A DNA stretch of 64,000 bases from Dehalococcoidia bacterium (GCA_011171075.1 DUFD01000044.1:1-64000); one strand, 5' to 3'. Shown: positions 38,601-49,866, counted from the stretch's first letter. Made by a program: numbers and translations. Notes: generated by a model not told the origin, from the letters alone.

Positions 38601-39755
38601 ATGTCAAAGAAAATTGTTATAGCGACGATGGTAGTTCTGTCGTTGGCCGTGAGTCTGCTTATTCTTCCCGGAACTGGCTGTGAACTTATCGCCGACCAGA
38701 CAGCGTCCAAGACTGAGCTGGACGTGACTCTCCTTGAGGAGATATGGGAGATTCTACAGGAGAAGTATGTCGAGCCTGATGAGCTTGATGTCGAAGCCCT
38801 GATTCAGGGAGCGGCCAGAGGGATGGTCAATGCCCTGGGCGACCCGTACAGTGCCTACCTGGACCCCGATGACTTTGAGATATTTGGCACCGGACTTGAA
38901 GGTGAGTTCGAGGGGATAGGTGCCTATGTGGGGGAACGTAACGGCCAGATTACGATTATTGCTCCCATTCCAGGTACCCCTGCCGACGAGGCCGGCATAA
39001 GGCCGGGAGACGTTATCATGGGCGTTAATGGCGAGTCCACCGCAGGGTGGAGCGTGCAGGATGCGGTCATTGTTATTCGCGGTCCCAGCGGTACTTCGGT
39101 AAAGCTCCTTATTCTCCATGAAGGGGATACCGAGCCGGTAGAAATTGAGATAATCAGAGCATCGATTGAGGTACCCAGCGTGTACTTCGAGATGCTGGGT
39201 GAGATTGCCCATGTCACCATTGCCGAATTCACCGACCGCACCGATGACGAACTGGCAACAGTCCTTGACGAGGTCATCGAGCAGGAAGCTACAGGTATAA
39301 TCATCGACCTGCGTAACAATCCTGGTGGCTTAGTGTCGGCTGTGGTCGATGTTACCAGTCGTTTCCTGACTGATGGTATAGTCCTCTCTATAATAAATAA
39401 TGAAGGTAAAAAGACTGATTATCCGGTAGAATCTACCGGTGGTGATATTAAACTACCCATAGTAGTGCTGGTAAACCAGTACAGCGCCAGTAGCAGTGAG
39501 GCAATGGCTGGTGCTTTGCAGGACCATGGCGTGGCGGTTATTGCCGGTACTACTACTTATGGCAAGGGCAGTGCCAATAACCTTTACCGACTCTCCGGGG
39601 GCTCCGGACTGTATCTCACCACTGGTCGCTGGTACACGCCGGAAGGACGTCTCATTGAAGGCGAAGGGATTGAGCCGGACTTTCCACTTGACCTTGAGGA
39701 AGTCGACCCCGTGGAGTGGGCTGTTGATTATCTGGAGAATATCACGCAATCATAG
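38601..39755 (+). CDS. S41 family C-terminal processing peptidase (lipoprotein)
   Basis: MSKKIVIATMVVLSLAVSLLILPGTGC; PDZ (GIRPGDVIMGVNGEST); catalytic NQYSASSSEAMAGALQDHG...TYGKGS. Confidence 0.93.
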   Translation: MSKKIVIATMVVLSLAVSLLILPGTGCELIADQTASKTELDVTLLEEIWEILQEKYVEPDELDVEALIQGAARGMVNALGDPYSAYLDPDDFEIFGTGLEGEFEGIGAYVGERNGQITIIAPIPGTPADEAGIRPGDVIMGVNGESTAGWSVQDAVIVIRGPSGTSVKLLILHEGDTEPVEIEIIRASIEVPSVYFEMLGEIAHVTIAEFTDRTDDELATVLDEVIEQEATGIIIDLRNNPGGLVSAVVDVTSRFLTDGIVLSIINNEGKKTDYPVESTGGDIKLPIVVLVNQYSASSSEAMAGALQDHGVAVIAGTTTYGKGSANNLYRLSGGSGLYLTTGRWYTPEGRLIEGEGIEPDFPLDLEEVDPVEWAVDYLENITQS

Positions 39756-40169
39756 TCCTGCATTACACATATGGCGGTATCGTGTGCTATGCCTGGGGTG
39801 AAGACTGGAGAAGTCGCTATTTCGTATGAGAACATATATATAAGGTAGTAACTGGTACGGAAATGGAGAGAGGCTAAGCATTCTTTGCTCCGATAAGGAA
39901 CACGTCTCTCCGTCCCCCCACGAAGCCGCGAAAACTCAGCCTCGGCCTAATAATAGCATATATGGAGCGTTTACTCAATCCCTTTTTTATAATCAAAGAA
40001 TGCCCGGGTTTTCCTTAGATTCTACTTTATAGTATTTATGTTTGATGTTTGTTTCGATTGGTATTGTGCAGGTAGTAGTCAAGAGCAGGCAAACTGTGGT
40101 ATATTATTGCTTTTGCCCTTTTGATACATATCTGTCCCGCAACCATAGTGATGACAAGGAGATAGAGAG

Positions 40170-41375
40170 ATGACCGTCGAGTTCCGTCCCGTCACGAAAG
40201 AAGAAATGGAGCGGTTCCAATATATAGCCGCTAATGTTTTCGTGTCTGACCAGAACCCGGATGCTACCACTGTGATGCAGCCGGAGTTGACCTACTGCGC
40301 CTTCGAAGACGGCAAGCTGGCGACTACCTACGCCGAGTGGCCATTGACCATGCGCTTTAATGGCAGTAGCGCCCCGATTGCCGGCGTGACCTTTGTAGGT
40401 ACGCTACCCATCTATCGCCGCCGTGGCTATCTCCGAAAAATAACAACCGACCGTTTTGAAATTCTCCATGAGCAGGGTGAGAGGGTAATTGCTGCCCTTT
40501 ATGCTTCCCGGGCAGCAATTTACCAGCGTTACGGCTACGCGGTGGTCTCTACACAATGTTCGTATAGCTTTGACCCTAAATACCTGCAATTCTCTGTTCC
40601 GCAGGCTGTCCCGGGCAATTTTCGCGAGCTGGCTGATGACGAGTTCCCAACACTGGTAGAACTGTACCGTCATTTTCGTGCCGACAAGACAGGGTATATC
40701 CACCGCGCAAAAGCCATGTGGGACGTTGGAGTGCTTGCTGCACCGCCTACCGGACGAATGCTGAACAAGGTTGTCTATCAGGAAAATGGTGAACCTCTGG
40801 GGTACATGATATACGTCATGGAAACTCCACCGGGTGGTGATGCTCCGGGACCCAATCAGCGCCTCATCATCCGTGATTTTATATGGCTGACCCCAGCAGC
40901 CTACAAGGCAGCGTGGAACTATGTTGCTAATATGGACCTTGTGAGCAATGTCGTATGGCGTCGTGTTCCCAGCGATGACCAGTTGCCGCACCTTCTGCTT
41001 GAACCGCGAATGCTGCGTAAGACTTCCGGTGATGGTCTACTGGGTCGTATTATCGATGTCGAGAAGGCCCTGCCGCAGCGATGCTACGATGAGGAAGGCA
41101 CTCTTACCTTTGAGATAAAAGACGACCTCTGTTCGTGGAACCAGGGGCGATGGAAGCTGGAAGCCTCAACGGAAGGAAGTTCTGCCAGACGTACCAGCGA
41201 AGACCCGCAGGTCACGATGCCGGTCAGCACCCTGGCGATGTTAGTGTTCGGTCAGATAAGTGCCAGTGAAGCCGCCCGGATGGGACGACTGGACGTTAGC
41301 GACGATAGCACTCTTCCGTTGTGGGACAAGGTGATGCGCACGAAGTATCGTCCGTTCTGTGCCGATACCTTCTAG
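40170..41375 (+). CDS. Eis-like GNAT N-acetyltransferase
   Basis: VAGVTFVGTLPIYRRRGYLRKITTDRFEILHEQGERVIAALYASRAAIYQRYGYAV; SCP2-like C-terminus. Confidence 0.88.
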   Translation: MTVEFRPVTKEEMERFQYIAANVFVSDQNPDATTVMQPELTYCAFEDGKLATTYAEWPLTMRFNGSSAPIAGVTFVGTLPIYRRRGYLRKITTDRFEILHEQGERVIAALYASRAAIYQRYGYAVVSTQCSYSFDPKYLQFSVPQAVPGNFRELADDEFPTLVELYRHFRADKTGYIHRAKAMWDVGVLAAPPTGRMLNKVVYQENGEPLGYMIYVMETPPGGDAPGPNQRLIIRDFIWLTPAAYKAAWNYVANMDLVSNVVWRRVPSDDQLPHLLLEPRMLRKTSGDGLLGRIIDVEKALPQRCYDEEGTLTFEIKDDLCSWNQGRWKLEASTEGSSARRTSEDPQVTMPVSTLAMLVFGQISASEAARMGRLDVSDDSTLPLWDKVMRTKYRPFCADTF

Positions 41376-41396
41376 TAGACTGATTAACTGCTGCGG

Positions 41397-41888
41397 CTAT
41401 ACCAGAGGCTCTGTGGAGGTGGGCTCGACTGGCTGGAGTTCGTCCATGCTTTCCAGATAGTCGACATAGAGGACACCGTTAAGGTGGTCTATCTCGTGCT
41501 CGAGTGCCTGTGCCAGCAGGTCATCAGCTCGCAGCCGAATTTCTTTGCCGGTGCGGTCCAGTCCCTTAGCCCTGACCTGCTCAGCCCTATGGACCTGTGC
41601 GAAATATCCCGGGATGCTGAGGCAGCCTTCGTTGACGAGACGTTCGCCCATCCGTCGTACTATTTGCGGGTTTATCAGGGCGAGTTCCTCCTCTTCTGGA
41701 ATACCGATGACAATCACGCGGAGGGGAACGCCTACCTGTGGTGCCGCCAGGCCGACCCCCGATGCCGAGTGCATGGTCTCTATCATCTCGTCTATCAGCT
41801 TATCTATTGACTTGTCGATGGACTTGACCCGTCTTGCCTTCTGCCTCAGTATCGGGTCGGGCATGGTACGAATTGGGATTATTGCCAT
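41397..41888 (-). CDS. def: Peptide deformylase
   Basis: GVGLAAPQVG, EGCLSIPG, HEIDHLNG. Confidence 0.95.
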   Translation of the reverse strand: MAIIPIRTMPDPILRQKARRVKSIDKSIDKLIDEMIETMHSASGVGLAAPQVGVPLRVIVIGIPEEEELALINPQIVRRMGERLVNEGCLSIPGYFAQVHRAEQVRAKGLDRTGKEIRLRADDLLAQALEHEIDHLNGVLYVDYLESMDELQPVEPTSTEPLV

Positions 41889-41966
41889 CCCTGATTTGCT
41901 CCTTAGTGGGAAAAAGGGTATTTACCTTCCTTATATATATATGTAGAATATGTGTTCTCTATATAT

Positions 41967-41996
41967 ACTATATTCTCTACAGGCCTACGGGGTCAA
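41967..41996 (-). promoter_or_regulatory. Putative promoter of def in the AT-rich priA-def gap
   Basis: Minus strand TTGACC, 18-bp spacer, TATAGT, followed by a TATA-rich partial palindrome. Confidence 0.5.
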
Positions 41997-44403
41997 TATC
42001 AATCGTCCAGCCCTGCGGAATGGGTATCCGGGAAAGAATAGCTGCTGGGTCACTACCACGGAGCACCAGTTGCCAGCGGTAACGTCCTCTACGGCGATGG
42101 ACAAAGGCCGGTGCCGGACCGATAAGACTGAGGTCGGTGATTCCCTGGCCGTCCCGTTCTTCAGTGATAAGCTGCTTCATGCGCTCTGCCGCCCTCTGAC
42201 AGGCGGCGTCGTTGGTGTGCGTGTAGGTCAGGGTGGCCAGTCGCGTGAACGGTGGATAATAAAGCTGTCTTCGGTAGGCTATCTCTCTCTCGTAGAAATG
42301 AGTATAGTCGTGTCTGGCGGCCATCTCAATGGCGTAGTGCTCCGGTGAGTAAGTCTGGATAATCACCCGCCCTCCCAGGGCGCCTCTGCCGGCCCTGCCG
42401 GCTACCTGACTGAGGAGCTGGAAGGTCCTTTCTCCCGCCCGAAAGTCGGGCAGGTTCAGGGCGGTGTCGGCGCTGATAACACCCACCAGAGTAACGCGGG
42501 GCAGGTCCAGTCCCTTGGCGACCATCTGCGTACCGATGAGGATATCGGCTTCATGGTTACGGAACCTGTCCAGTATTACCTGATGCGAGTTCTTCCCCCG
42601 GGTAACGTCACTGTCCCAGCGCAGCAGTCTGGCATTGGGGAAAGCCTGCCTGACTTCCTGCTCCAGCTTCTGGGTACCGAGTCCGAGGTACCTTATGCGG
42701 CGACTATCGCAGCGGGGGCAGGTCTGCGGTACCGGCGACCGCTGGTTGCACTGGTGACAGAGGAGGAGGTCTTCGGCCAGGTGGTAGCTGAGTGGCGTAT
42801 CGCAACGACGGCAGGCGAGGACATATCCGCAATCGCGGCACTGGACGGAGGTGGCAGCGCCGCGTCGGTTCAGGAAAAGGATTGCCTGCTCGCGGTTGGC
42901 GAGGACAGTCTCGAGTGCTCTGGCGAGAGAGGTGCTGAATATGCTACGGTTGCCCAGTTTCAGTTCCTCTCTGAGGTCGACCACCTCGGCCGGAGGCATT
43001 GACGTGTCACCGCCGGGGACGATACGCTCGGGGAGGCGGAGCAGTTGATAGTCTCCCTGTTGAGTGTGGTAGTATGTCTCGACATCCGGGGTGGCGCTGC
43101 CGAGGATAACCACTGAGCCGGTCAGCTCCGCCAACCTGATTGCGACGTCGCGGGTATGGTAGTGGGGTGATTGGTCTTGCTGCTTGTAGGTCCATTCGTG
43201 CTCTTCATCGATGACGATGAGGCCCAGGTCAGGTTGTGGGGCAAAGATGGCGCTCCTCGGGCCGATGACGACGTCAAACTCACCGTCCCTGATGGACTGC
43301 CATTCGTCGAACTGCTCCCTTAGCGAGAGTTGACTATGGAGCACGGCCACCCGGTCGGGGAAGCGGGAGGCGAAGCGTTCTATTGTCTGCGGTGTCAACG
43401 AAATCTCCGGCACGAGGACAATACCCCGCTTGCCCAGCCTTACCGTCTCGGCCAGGGCCTGCAGGTATATCTCGGTCTTGCCGCTGCCGGTAACCCCATG
43501 GAGCAGGAAGACCTGCGGCGAGCCACTGTCCGTTCCCCTAAGGCTCAATCGAATAGCGTGGAGGGCTGATTCCTGAGCAGGCGTCAGGTGCAGCGGTTGC
43601 GTCGGGGCGATTCCTTGGTGGGCAAAGGGCTGCTGTCTGACCTCGACCTGCCGGGTTTCAATCAGGCCTTTCTTTGTCAGGGCATTGACCACCGAACTGT
43701 CACTGCCGGTATTCTGCCTTGCCTCTGAAATCGATATTAGCTCATCTTGCTTGACCAGGAACTCTAGTAGAGAAGCCTGCCTGCTGGCGCCCTTTTCTCG
43801 CAACCGGGCTACTTCCTGCTGGGCTTGAGTGGCATTGATGGCCAGGTTCAGGTGAATCTCTGTCTTTGGTCTGACCCTGACTTTCTCCAGCTCGTAACTT
43901 CGTGTGATGAGCCCTCTTCTGACGAGCTGTGCAACCGCCGTGGCGGCGCTTTTCTTACCCAGCGCCCTTTCCAGCGCTCTGAGGCTGACCCGACCGCGCT
44001 GGGCAAGTCTGAGGACGTGTTGCTGCTGCTGGGTGAGAAGGGTATCGTCATGCTCACGGTCGGTCGGTGAAATAAAGGTTATAGTTCTCCGCTCAAAACC
44101 GGGCGGCAGCATGGTGGCAACAGCATCGAAAAGCGGAGATAGATAGCGTTCGCTGAGCCACTGCGCCAGCGCTACCCGCTCTGGAGATAGCAGGGGATAC
44201 GGGTCAATCGTGCTGGAAATCTCCCGGGTCTCTTCCACGGCGGGGTACTCTGTCAGCTCGACAACAATACCCTGAAGGACCTTTTCTCCGAATGGTACCC
44301 AAACGGCCTGTCCGACAGTAATGTTCAGCCCTGAGGGTATTTCATAGCTGAAGGTCCGGCGCTGGGCCACCGGTGAATTAACGCTAACCTCGGCATACCT
44401 CAT
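41977..44403 (-). CDS. priA: Primosomal protein N' (PriA helicase)
   Basis: LLHGVTGSGKTEIYLQAL, VIDEEHEWTYKQQ, zinc motifs CRDCGYVLACRRC...CHQCNQRSPVPQTCPRC. Confidence 0.95.
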   Translation of the reverse strand: MRYAEVSVNSPVAQRRTFSYEIPSGLNITVGQAVWVPFGEKVLQGIVVELTEYPAVEETREISSTIDPYPLLSPERVALAQWLSERYLSPLFDAVATMLPPGFERRTITFISPTDREHDDTLLTQQQQHVLRLAQRGRVSLRALERALGKKSAATAVAQLVRRGLITRSYELEKVRVRPKTEIHLNLAINATQAQQEVARLREKGASRQASLLEFLVKQDELISISEARQNTGSDSSVVNALTKKGLIETRQVEVRQQPFAHQGIAPTQPLHLTPAQESALHAIRLSLRGTDSGSPQVFLLHGVTGSGKTEIYLQALAETVRLGKRGIVLVPEISLTPQTIERFASRFPDRVAVLHSQLSLREQFDEWQSIRDGEFDVVIGPRSAIFAPQPDLGLIVIDEEHEWTYKQQDQSPHYHTRDVAIRLAELTGSVVILGSATPDVETYYHTQQGDYQLLRLPERIVPGGDTSMPPAEVVDLREELKLGNRSIFSTSLARALETVLANREQAILFLNRRGAATSVQCRDCGYVLACRRCDTPLSYHLAEDLLLCHQCNQRSPVPQTCPRCDSRRIRYLGLGTQKLEQEVRQAFPNARLLRWDSDVTRGKNSHQVILDRFRNHEADILIGTQMVAKGLDLPRVTLVGVISADTALNLPDFRAGERTFQLLSQVAGRAGRGALGGRVIIQTYSPEHYAIEMAARHDYTHFYEREIAYRRQLYYPPFTRLATLTYTHTNDAACQRAAERMKQLITEERDGQGITDLSLIGPAPAFVHRRRGRYRWQLVLRGSDPAAILSRIPIPQGWTIDIDPVGL

Positions 44404-44429
44404 CCTGTACCCCGCGAGGCAGCTCGGTC

Positions 44430-44798
44430 TTATTCATCCCCCCGGGACTTTTCCCTGGGGTTCCTCTTCTCCTTGATTCGGGCCTTCTTGGCACTGAGTC
44501 CGCGCAGGTAGTATAGCTTGGCCCGGCGTACCTTACCGTGCCGGACGACCTCGACCTTATCAACGAGGGGTGAATACAGAGGAAATGTACGCTCGACGCC
44601 GACCCCGTAGGCGACCCGCCTCACGGTGAAACTGGAGCCGGCCCCGCTGTTCCGGATGCGGATAACCACCCCCTGGAACACCTGGATGCGTTCTTTATCA
44701 CCTTCAACCACCTTGGTGCTGACCTTGACCGTATCACCGGCAGCCAGGATCGGGATATTGGGATTAGCTTTTTGTTCAACCAGTGTATCCATATTCAT
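44430..44798 (-). CDS. rplS: 50S ribosomal protein L19
   Basis: [64 protein letters not shown]. Confidence 0.97.
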   Translation of the reverse strand: MNMDTLVEQKANPNIPILAAGDTVKVSTKVVEGDKERIQVFQGVVIRIRNSGAGSSFTVRRVAYGVGVERTFPLYSPLVDKVEVVRHGKVRRAKLYYLRGLSAKKARIKEKRNPREKSRGDE

Positions 44799-44838
44799 CT
44801 CACAAGACTCCCTGTAGTTGGTGCGGTTGATGTAACCT

Positions 44839-45585
44839 TCAGTGAGGTTGCTTCAACCGCTCAATTATGTGCTCTTCCTTCCTGTTCAGCTGTGCCCGTT
44901 CCAGCATCTCGGGGCGACGCTGTAGTGTTCGTATAATTGCTTGCTCACGACGCCACGCCTCAATCTGGGCGTGGTTGCCCGAAAGCAAGACCTCCGGCAC
45001 CGGCCAGTCACGGTACACCGGCGGGCGGGTGTACTGAGGGTATTCCAGCAACCCGGCAGTGTGGGACTCGTCCAGTGCTGACTCATCTGAGCCGAGTACT
45101 CCCGGCAATAACCTGATGATGGCATCGATGATGACCATGGCGGCCAGTTCACCACCCCCGAGGACATAATCGCCGATACTTATCTCATCGGTTGCCAGAT
45201 GCTCGCGTACCCGTTCATCGACGCCTTCGTAGCGCCCGCATATCAGGGCAAGGTCGTTATGCTGGGAAAGCTCCGCGGCAACTTCCTGTGAGAAAAGGCG
45301 CCCCTGTGGGGTGAGTAGGATTACTGGCAACGCCGCGGCCTTTTCGGGAGACATCTCGACACGTAATGATTCTACTGCCTCGAAGATTGGCTCCGGCTTG
45401 AGTACCATGCCGGCCCCACCCCCGTAAGGGTAATCGTCGACCGTGCGGTGTCGGTCGTGTGTATAATCCCTGATATTATGCAGGTTCACGGTAACCAGCC
45501 CGTGAGAGACTGCCCGCTGGAAGAGTCCGGTACTCAGCGGGCCCTGGAACATCTCAGGGAAAAGGGTCAGGATATCAAAGCGCAT
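44839..45585 (-). CDS. trmD: tRNA (guanine-N1)-methyltransferase
   Basis: [21 protein letters not shown]...[15 protein letters not shown]...[18 protein letters not shown]; start at 45585 preferred over 45711. Confidence 0.95.
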   Translation of the reverse strand: MRFDILTLFPEMFQGPLSTGLFQRAVSHGLVTVNLHNIRDYTHDRHRTVDDYPYGGGAGMVLKPEPIFEAVESLRVEMSPEKAAALPVILLTPQGRLFSQEVAAELSQHNDLALICGRYEGVDERVREHLATDEISIGDYVLGGGELAAMVIIDAIIRLLPGVLGSDESALDESHTAGLLEYPQYTRPPVYRDWPVPEVLLSGNHAQIEAWRREQAIIRTLQRRPEMLERAQLNRKEEHIIERLKQPH

Positions 45586-45816
45586 TAAACTTAGCCCTCT
45601 AGGTCTATCGAGTCCTGGCCTGGTTACCAACCGTCCGTGAGTACTCCCGGTATTGTGGGAAATTTCAGTGGAACGCCATACACCAGTACCCTGAGGCACT
45701 CGACCTCCCATTTTACCATAAATAATACCATCATAAAAATAGGTGGGGATTGAGCGTAAAGTTGTGGGTCTGACTAACGAATTTTAACGAATTTTGAAAA
45801 AAGTTCAAAAAAGGTA

Positions 45817-45880
45817 TTGACAAATGGATTTTTGTGTGGCAGAATGGTGAGAATTAGTGGATTGTGGGGAAAAGTGGGGA
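45817..45880 (+). promoter_or_regulatory. Putative mraZ promoter with A-tract and MraZ-type TGGGGA repeats
   Basis: TTGACA at 45817, 17-bp spacer to cagaat; TGGGGA at 45865 and 45875 (10-bp spacing); upstream ttgaaaaaagttcaaaaaagg. Confidence 0.55.
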
Positions 45881-45942
45881 ATATTTAGCTTGGGTTTGAA
45901 CCGGGAACCTGAATCCTCATTTAAGCTGGGGGGAGTGAGTGA

Positions 45943-46368
45943 ATGTTCCTCGGTGAATATGAATACAAAATAGATGACAAGGGCAGGGTGCCCATTCCGC
46001 CCAAGTTCCGCAGGGACTTAAAGGACGGTCTGGTGCTGGCACCCGGCCCTGAAGCGTGTATTGTTGCCTACGGGTTGGCGGAGTGGACGAAGATGTCGGA
46101 AAGCCTGCCCGCTGGTTCGCTGGCACCTTCCAAAGTGAGGAGATTGAGCAGGGCAACATTCGCCACTGCCTTTAGCCTGACTCTCGACGGACAGGGAAGG
46201 GTAGCTCTACCGATTACTCTGAGAGAATATGCACGAATTGGTGATGAGCTAGTTGTCGTCGGGGTAAATACATACCTTGAGATGTGGAATAGGGAACTCT
46301 GGGTGGCAGAGAAGGCGGCTGCTCAGGAGCAAGCCTGGCAGATTATCGAGGGGCTAGAACGGCGGTGA
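45943..46368 (+). CDS. mraZ: Transcriptional regulator MraZ
   Basis: [23 protein letters not shown]...[19 protein letters not shown]. Confidence 0.95.
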   Translation: MFLGEYEYKIDDKGRVPIPPKFRRDLKDGLVLAPGPEACIVAYGLAEWTKMSESLPAGSLAPSKVRRLSRATFATAFSLTLDGQGRVALPITLREYARIGDELVVVGVNTYLEMWNRELWVAEKAAAQEQAWQIIEGLERR

Positions 46369-46385
46369 GGAGTTCGGGAGTGGTA

Positions 46386-47363
46386 ATGACTGACCATGTG
46401 CCTGTCCTCGTCAAGGAGGTCATTGAGGCGTTGGCTGTCCAGCCTGGAGGTCGTTATATCGACTGTACTGTTGGTGGTGGCGGTCACGCAGCGGCTGTCC
46501 TGGCGCACAGCTCACCCGGTGGGCAGTTATTAGGCCTGGATGCAGACCCGGAGGCAATCGGTATTGCCCGCGCGAAACTCGGTGATTACCGGGATTCTGT
46601 TCTGCTCCTGAATGAGAATTTCATTAATTTAGATTCCGTGGCTGCTGAGCACGGTTTCTATCCTGTAAACGGCATCCTTTTCGACCTGGGACTATCTTCC
46701 TTCCAGCTAAGCAGTGATGCGCGGGGATTCAGCTTCCAGCATGAAGCTGCTCTGGATATGCGCCTTAGTCCGGAGCAGGAAGATACCGCCGAGGATATCG
46801 TCAACAAGCTACCGGAGGCAGAACTTGCCCATCTGATAAAGACGTATGGCGAGGAGTCTTACAGTCACAGAATAGCCCAGCGAATTGTTGAGGAACGCCC
46901 TATCAAGACGACCCTTCAGCTTGCCAGAACAGTCGAGCTGGCAGTTGGCGGAAAGCGGGGCAAGATACACCCGGCAACCAGGACGTTCCAGGCGTTGCGG
47001 ATTGCGGTAAACCGCGAGCTTCAGCATCTGGAGATTGGCCTTGAGAAGGCACTCCACCTGCTGGGGTACGGCGGGCGGCTGGTCGTTATCAGCTATCACT
47101 CACTGGAGGACCGCATTGTGAAACGGTTCATGCACAGGGAATCAAGTGACTGTATCTGCCCTCCGAATACGCCAGCCTGTGTTTGCGGGCACAAGGCCAG
47201 TCTTAGACTGGTCAGCAAGCGAGTGATTACCCCTGCTGCCGATGAGGTTCAGCTTAACCCGCGCAGCCGGAGTGCCAAATTGAGGGTGGCTGAACGCATT
47301 ACCGAGTGGGAAGGTCAAACCGGAATAACGAACGGAAAAGGCCCCGGTTTTACCGGGAAGTAA
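46386..47363 (+). CDS. rsmH: 16S rRNA (cytosine1402-N4)-methyltransferase
   Basis: [36 protein letters not shown]...[11 protein letters not shown]; start MTDHVPVL preferred. Confidence 0.95.
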   Translation: MTDHVPVLVKEVIEALAVQPGGRYIDCTVGGGGHAAAVLAHSSPGGQLLGLDADPEAIGIARAKLGDYRDSVLLLNENFINLDSVAAEHGFYPVNGILFDLGLSSFQLSSDARGFSFQHEAALDMRLSPEQEDTAEDIVNKLPEAELAHLIKTYGEESYSHRIAQRIVEERPIKTTLQLARTVELAVGGKRGKIHPATRTFQALRIAVNRELQHLEIGLEKALHLLGYGGRLVVISYHSLEDRIVKRFMHRESSDCICPPNTPACVCGHKASLRLVSKRVITPAADEVQLNPRSRSAKLRVAERITEWEGQTGITNGKGPGFTGK

Positions 47364-47478
47364 CATTTTTCAAAGAACTAGCAGGCAGCTAATCCTGCCA
47401 GAAAAAGGGGGGGAACTTGAAATGTGAGAAGGCAAACAGGCTCAAATGGATAAAATGAACCTTAGTAAGGAGGGGTGA

Positions 47479-48696
47479 ATGAGTAAGCGTAATACAATGT
47501 GTGCCATAGATGTCGGCACTACTAAAGTATGCACCATTGTCGCCGAGGTAAATGAAGGGGGCCTCATGCGAGTCGCCGGCGTAGGCCTTACTCCGTCGAC
47601 GGGCTTACACAAGGGGCTGGTGGTAAACATTAATGAGGCCAAAGAATCCATCCGCGAATCCGTAAGGAAAGCGGAACATGCCAGCGGGTACAAGGTTGAA
47701 TCGGCCTACGTGGGTGTTACCGGGAGACACATCAATGCCCGAAATAATCGGGGTGTGGTGGCCATCGCCCGGAATGACCGACTGGTACGTACAGATGACC
47801 TGAAACGCGTCCTGCAAACGGCCCAGAACGTCAGACTCTCAAATGATGAACGGTTGCTCCACCTTATTCCTCGTGGCTATACCGTTGATGGTCAGGAGGG
47901 TGTGCGTAATCCGGTAGGAATGCATGGTTTCAGACTGGATGTCGAGACCCATGTTATCACCACGGCCGTGTCCTCCGTACAGAATCTGGTCAAGTGCATC
48001 CGGTCTGTCGGGGTTGACATTGACGACCTGGTATTCGAGCCACTTGCCAGTAGTGAGGCTGTACTGACTGATGATGAGAAAGAAGCAGGCATCATTCTGG
48101 CAGACATCGGCGGAGGTACGACGGATATCTCTGTATTCAAAGACGGAAGCATCTGGCACAGTGCCATCATTCCGGTAGCTGGCTACCAGCTTACCCGTGA
48201 TATTGCCATCGGTCTGGGCCTGCCGTTTGAGGTGGCCGAGGAGATGAAACGGAAGTATGGTAGTGTCATGCCGGTCTATGAAGGCAAGGTGGACACTAAC
48301 GAGTCTATCGCGCAGAATGGCCACAGTATCTCCTATCAGGACCTGTGCGACATCGTGCGGGCCAGGGTTGAGGAACTCATCCGGCTCATCATGCTGGAGC
48401 TGCCGCGTAATGAAACGGCATCACTGGTTCCGGCTGGCCTGGTACTTACCGGAGGTACATCCAACCTATCCGGTATTGATGTCCTCGGACGTGACATCAC
48501 ACAGTTGCCGGTACGGATTGGTACGCCAGTGGACATCTACGGAATCTCCGAAGTCCTGCACAACCCGGCATACGCTACCAGCGTTGGTCTCCTGCTCTGG
48601 GGTATGAAACCCAACAACACTTCTACCTGGAAGAGGGGAATGCTTGGTGGTGGCCTGCGAGGTTTCATGTCCCGAATCAGAAGACTGTTCGGGTAG
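47479..48696 (+). CDS. ftsA: Cell division protein FtsA
   Basis: CAIDVGTTKVCTIVAEV...ILADIGGGTTDISVFKDGS; next to ftsZ. Confidence 0.95.
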   Translation: MSKRNTMCAIDVGTTKVCTIVAEVNEGGLMRVAGVGLTPSTGLHKGLVVNINEAKESIRESVRKAEHASGYKVESAYVGVTGRHINARNNRGVVAIARNDRLVRTDDLKRVLQTAQNVRLSNDERLLHLIPRGYTVDGQEGVRNPVGMHGFRLDVETHVITTAVSSVQNLVKCIRSVGVDIDDLVFEPLASSEAVLTDDEKEAGIILADIGGGTTDISVFKDGSIWHSAIIPVAGYQLTRDIAIGLGLPFEVAEEMKRKYGSVMPVYEGKVDTNESIAQNGHSISYQDLCDIVRARVEELIRLIMLELPRNETASLVPAGLVLTGGTSNLSGIDVLGRDITQLPVRIGTPVDIYGISEVLHNPAYATSVGLLLWGMKPNNTSTWKRGMLGGGLRGFMSRIRRLFG

Positions 48697-48738
48697 CCAG
48701 TTGCGAGATAGAGAACTGAGGAAAAAGAGGAGGAGAAG

Positions 48739-49866
48739 ATGGCAAAAACTAGTTTTGCTCCAAGTCCGGCAAAGATAAAGGTCATCGGCCTGGGTGGTGG
48801 TGGTTGTAATGCCATAACCCGCATGGTGAGGGATGGTATCAGGGGTGTTGACTTCGTGGCGATGAACACTGATGCCCAGGCCCTGGCGGTCACGGAAGCC
48901 CCGATGCGTGTCCAGCTTGGTGAGAAGCTGGTAAAAGGATTGGGCGTTGGTGGCGACCCGATACAGGGTCAGAAGGCAGCAGAGGAAAGTCGTGACCAGA
49001 TTAGAGAGTTCGTCACGGGAGCGGACATGGTCTTCATCACGGCGGGTATGGGTGGCGGTAGTGGTACGGGGGCAGCGCCGGTGGTGGCTGACATGGCAAT
49101 GCAGGCCGGAGCCCTGACTATCGCTGTGGTGACAAAGCCGTTTGGTTTTGAGGGTACAAATCGGGCACGAGTGGCTAACGAGGGTATCGCCAGACTGCCT
49201 GATAAAGTGGTTGATACCCTGATAATCATCCCGAATGACCGCCTGCTAGAACTCTGTGACCCGAAAACCGGGGTCGATGAAGCCTTTAAACTGGCTGATG
49301 ATGTGCTCAGCCACGGTGTCCAGGCAATTGCTCAGGTAATCACCGTTCCGGGAATGATTAACCTTGACTTTGCTGATGTAAAGGCGGTGATGAAAGACGC
49401 TGGGCCTGCCTGGATGTCTATCGGCAAGGGGACCGGCCAGAACAGGGCGATTGATGCTGCCAAGGAGGCCCTGGCCAGCCCGTTGCTTGATGTTTCTGTG
49501 GCTGGCTCCAAAGGGGTGCTCTTCAATGTGGTTGGTGGTGATAGCCTGTCCTTGTTTGAGGTGAATGAGGCTGCCGATGTAATCAAGGCCTCGGTAGACC
49601 CCGAAGCTAACATTATATTCGGCGTTGTCCATGACCCCGAAATGGAGAAAGAGATAAAGATAACGCTCATTGCCACCGGCTTTACCGCCAAAAACGACAT
49701 AACCGGTGACAACAAAGAGGACGAAATCACGGAATTCCTAAAAGAGTGGAAGAGCGAAGACCAGCTTGATATTCCCGCTTTTCTACGCCGTCCACTTTAT
49801 AACCAGCGACGTCTCTCCGTCCCCCCTAAGACCAGCAGCCCGTCGACACGTATGAAGATACGCTAA
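48739..49866 (+). CDS. ftsZ: Cell division protein FtsZ
   Basis: [30 protein letters not shown]-terminal LDIPAFLRR. Confidence 0.97.
   Translation: MAKTSFAPSPAKIKVIGLGGGGCNAITRMVRDGIRGVDFVAMNTDAQALAVTEAPMRVQLGEKLVKGLGVGGDPIQGQKAAEESRDQIREFVTGADMVFITAGMGGGSGTGAAPVVADMAMQAGALTIAVVTKPFGFEGTNRARVANEGIARLPDKVVDTLIIIPNDRLLELCDPKTGVDEAFKLADDVLSHGVQAIAQVITVPGMINLDFADVKAVMKDAGPAWMSIGKGTGQNRAIDAAKEALASPLLDVSVAGSKGVLFNVVGGDSLSLFEVNEAADVIKASVDPEANIIFGVVHDPEMEKEIKITLIATGFTAKNDITGDNKEDEITEFLKEWKSEDQLDIPAFLRRPLYNQRRLSVPPKTSSPSTRMKIR

Noticed and set aside
44839-45711. N-terminal 42-aa extension of the trmD ORF
   Set aside because: [13 protein letters not shown] is the conserved TrmD start; the extension has no homology by eye.
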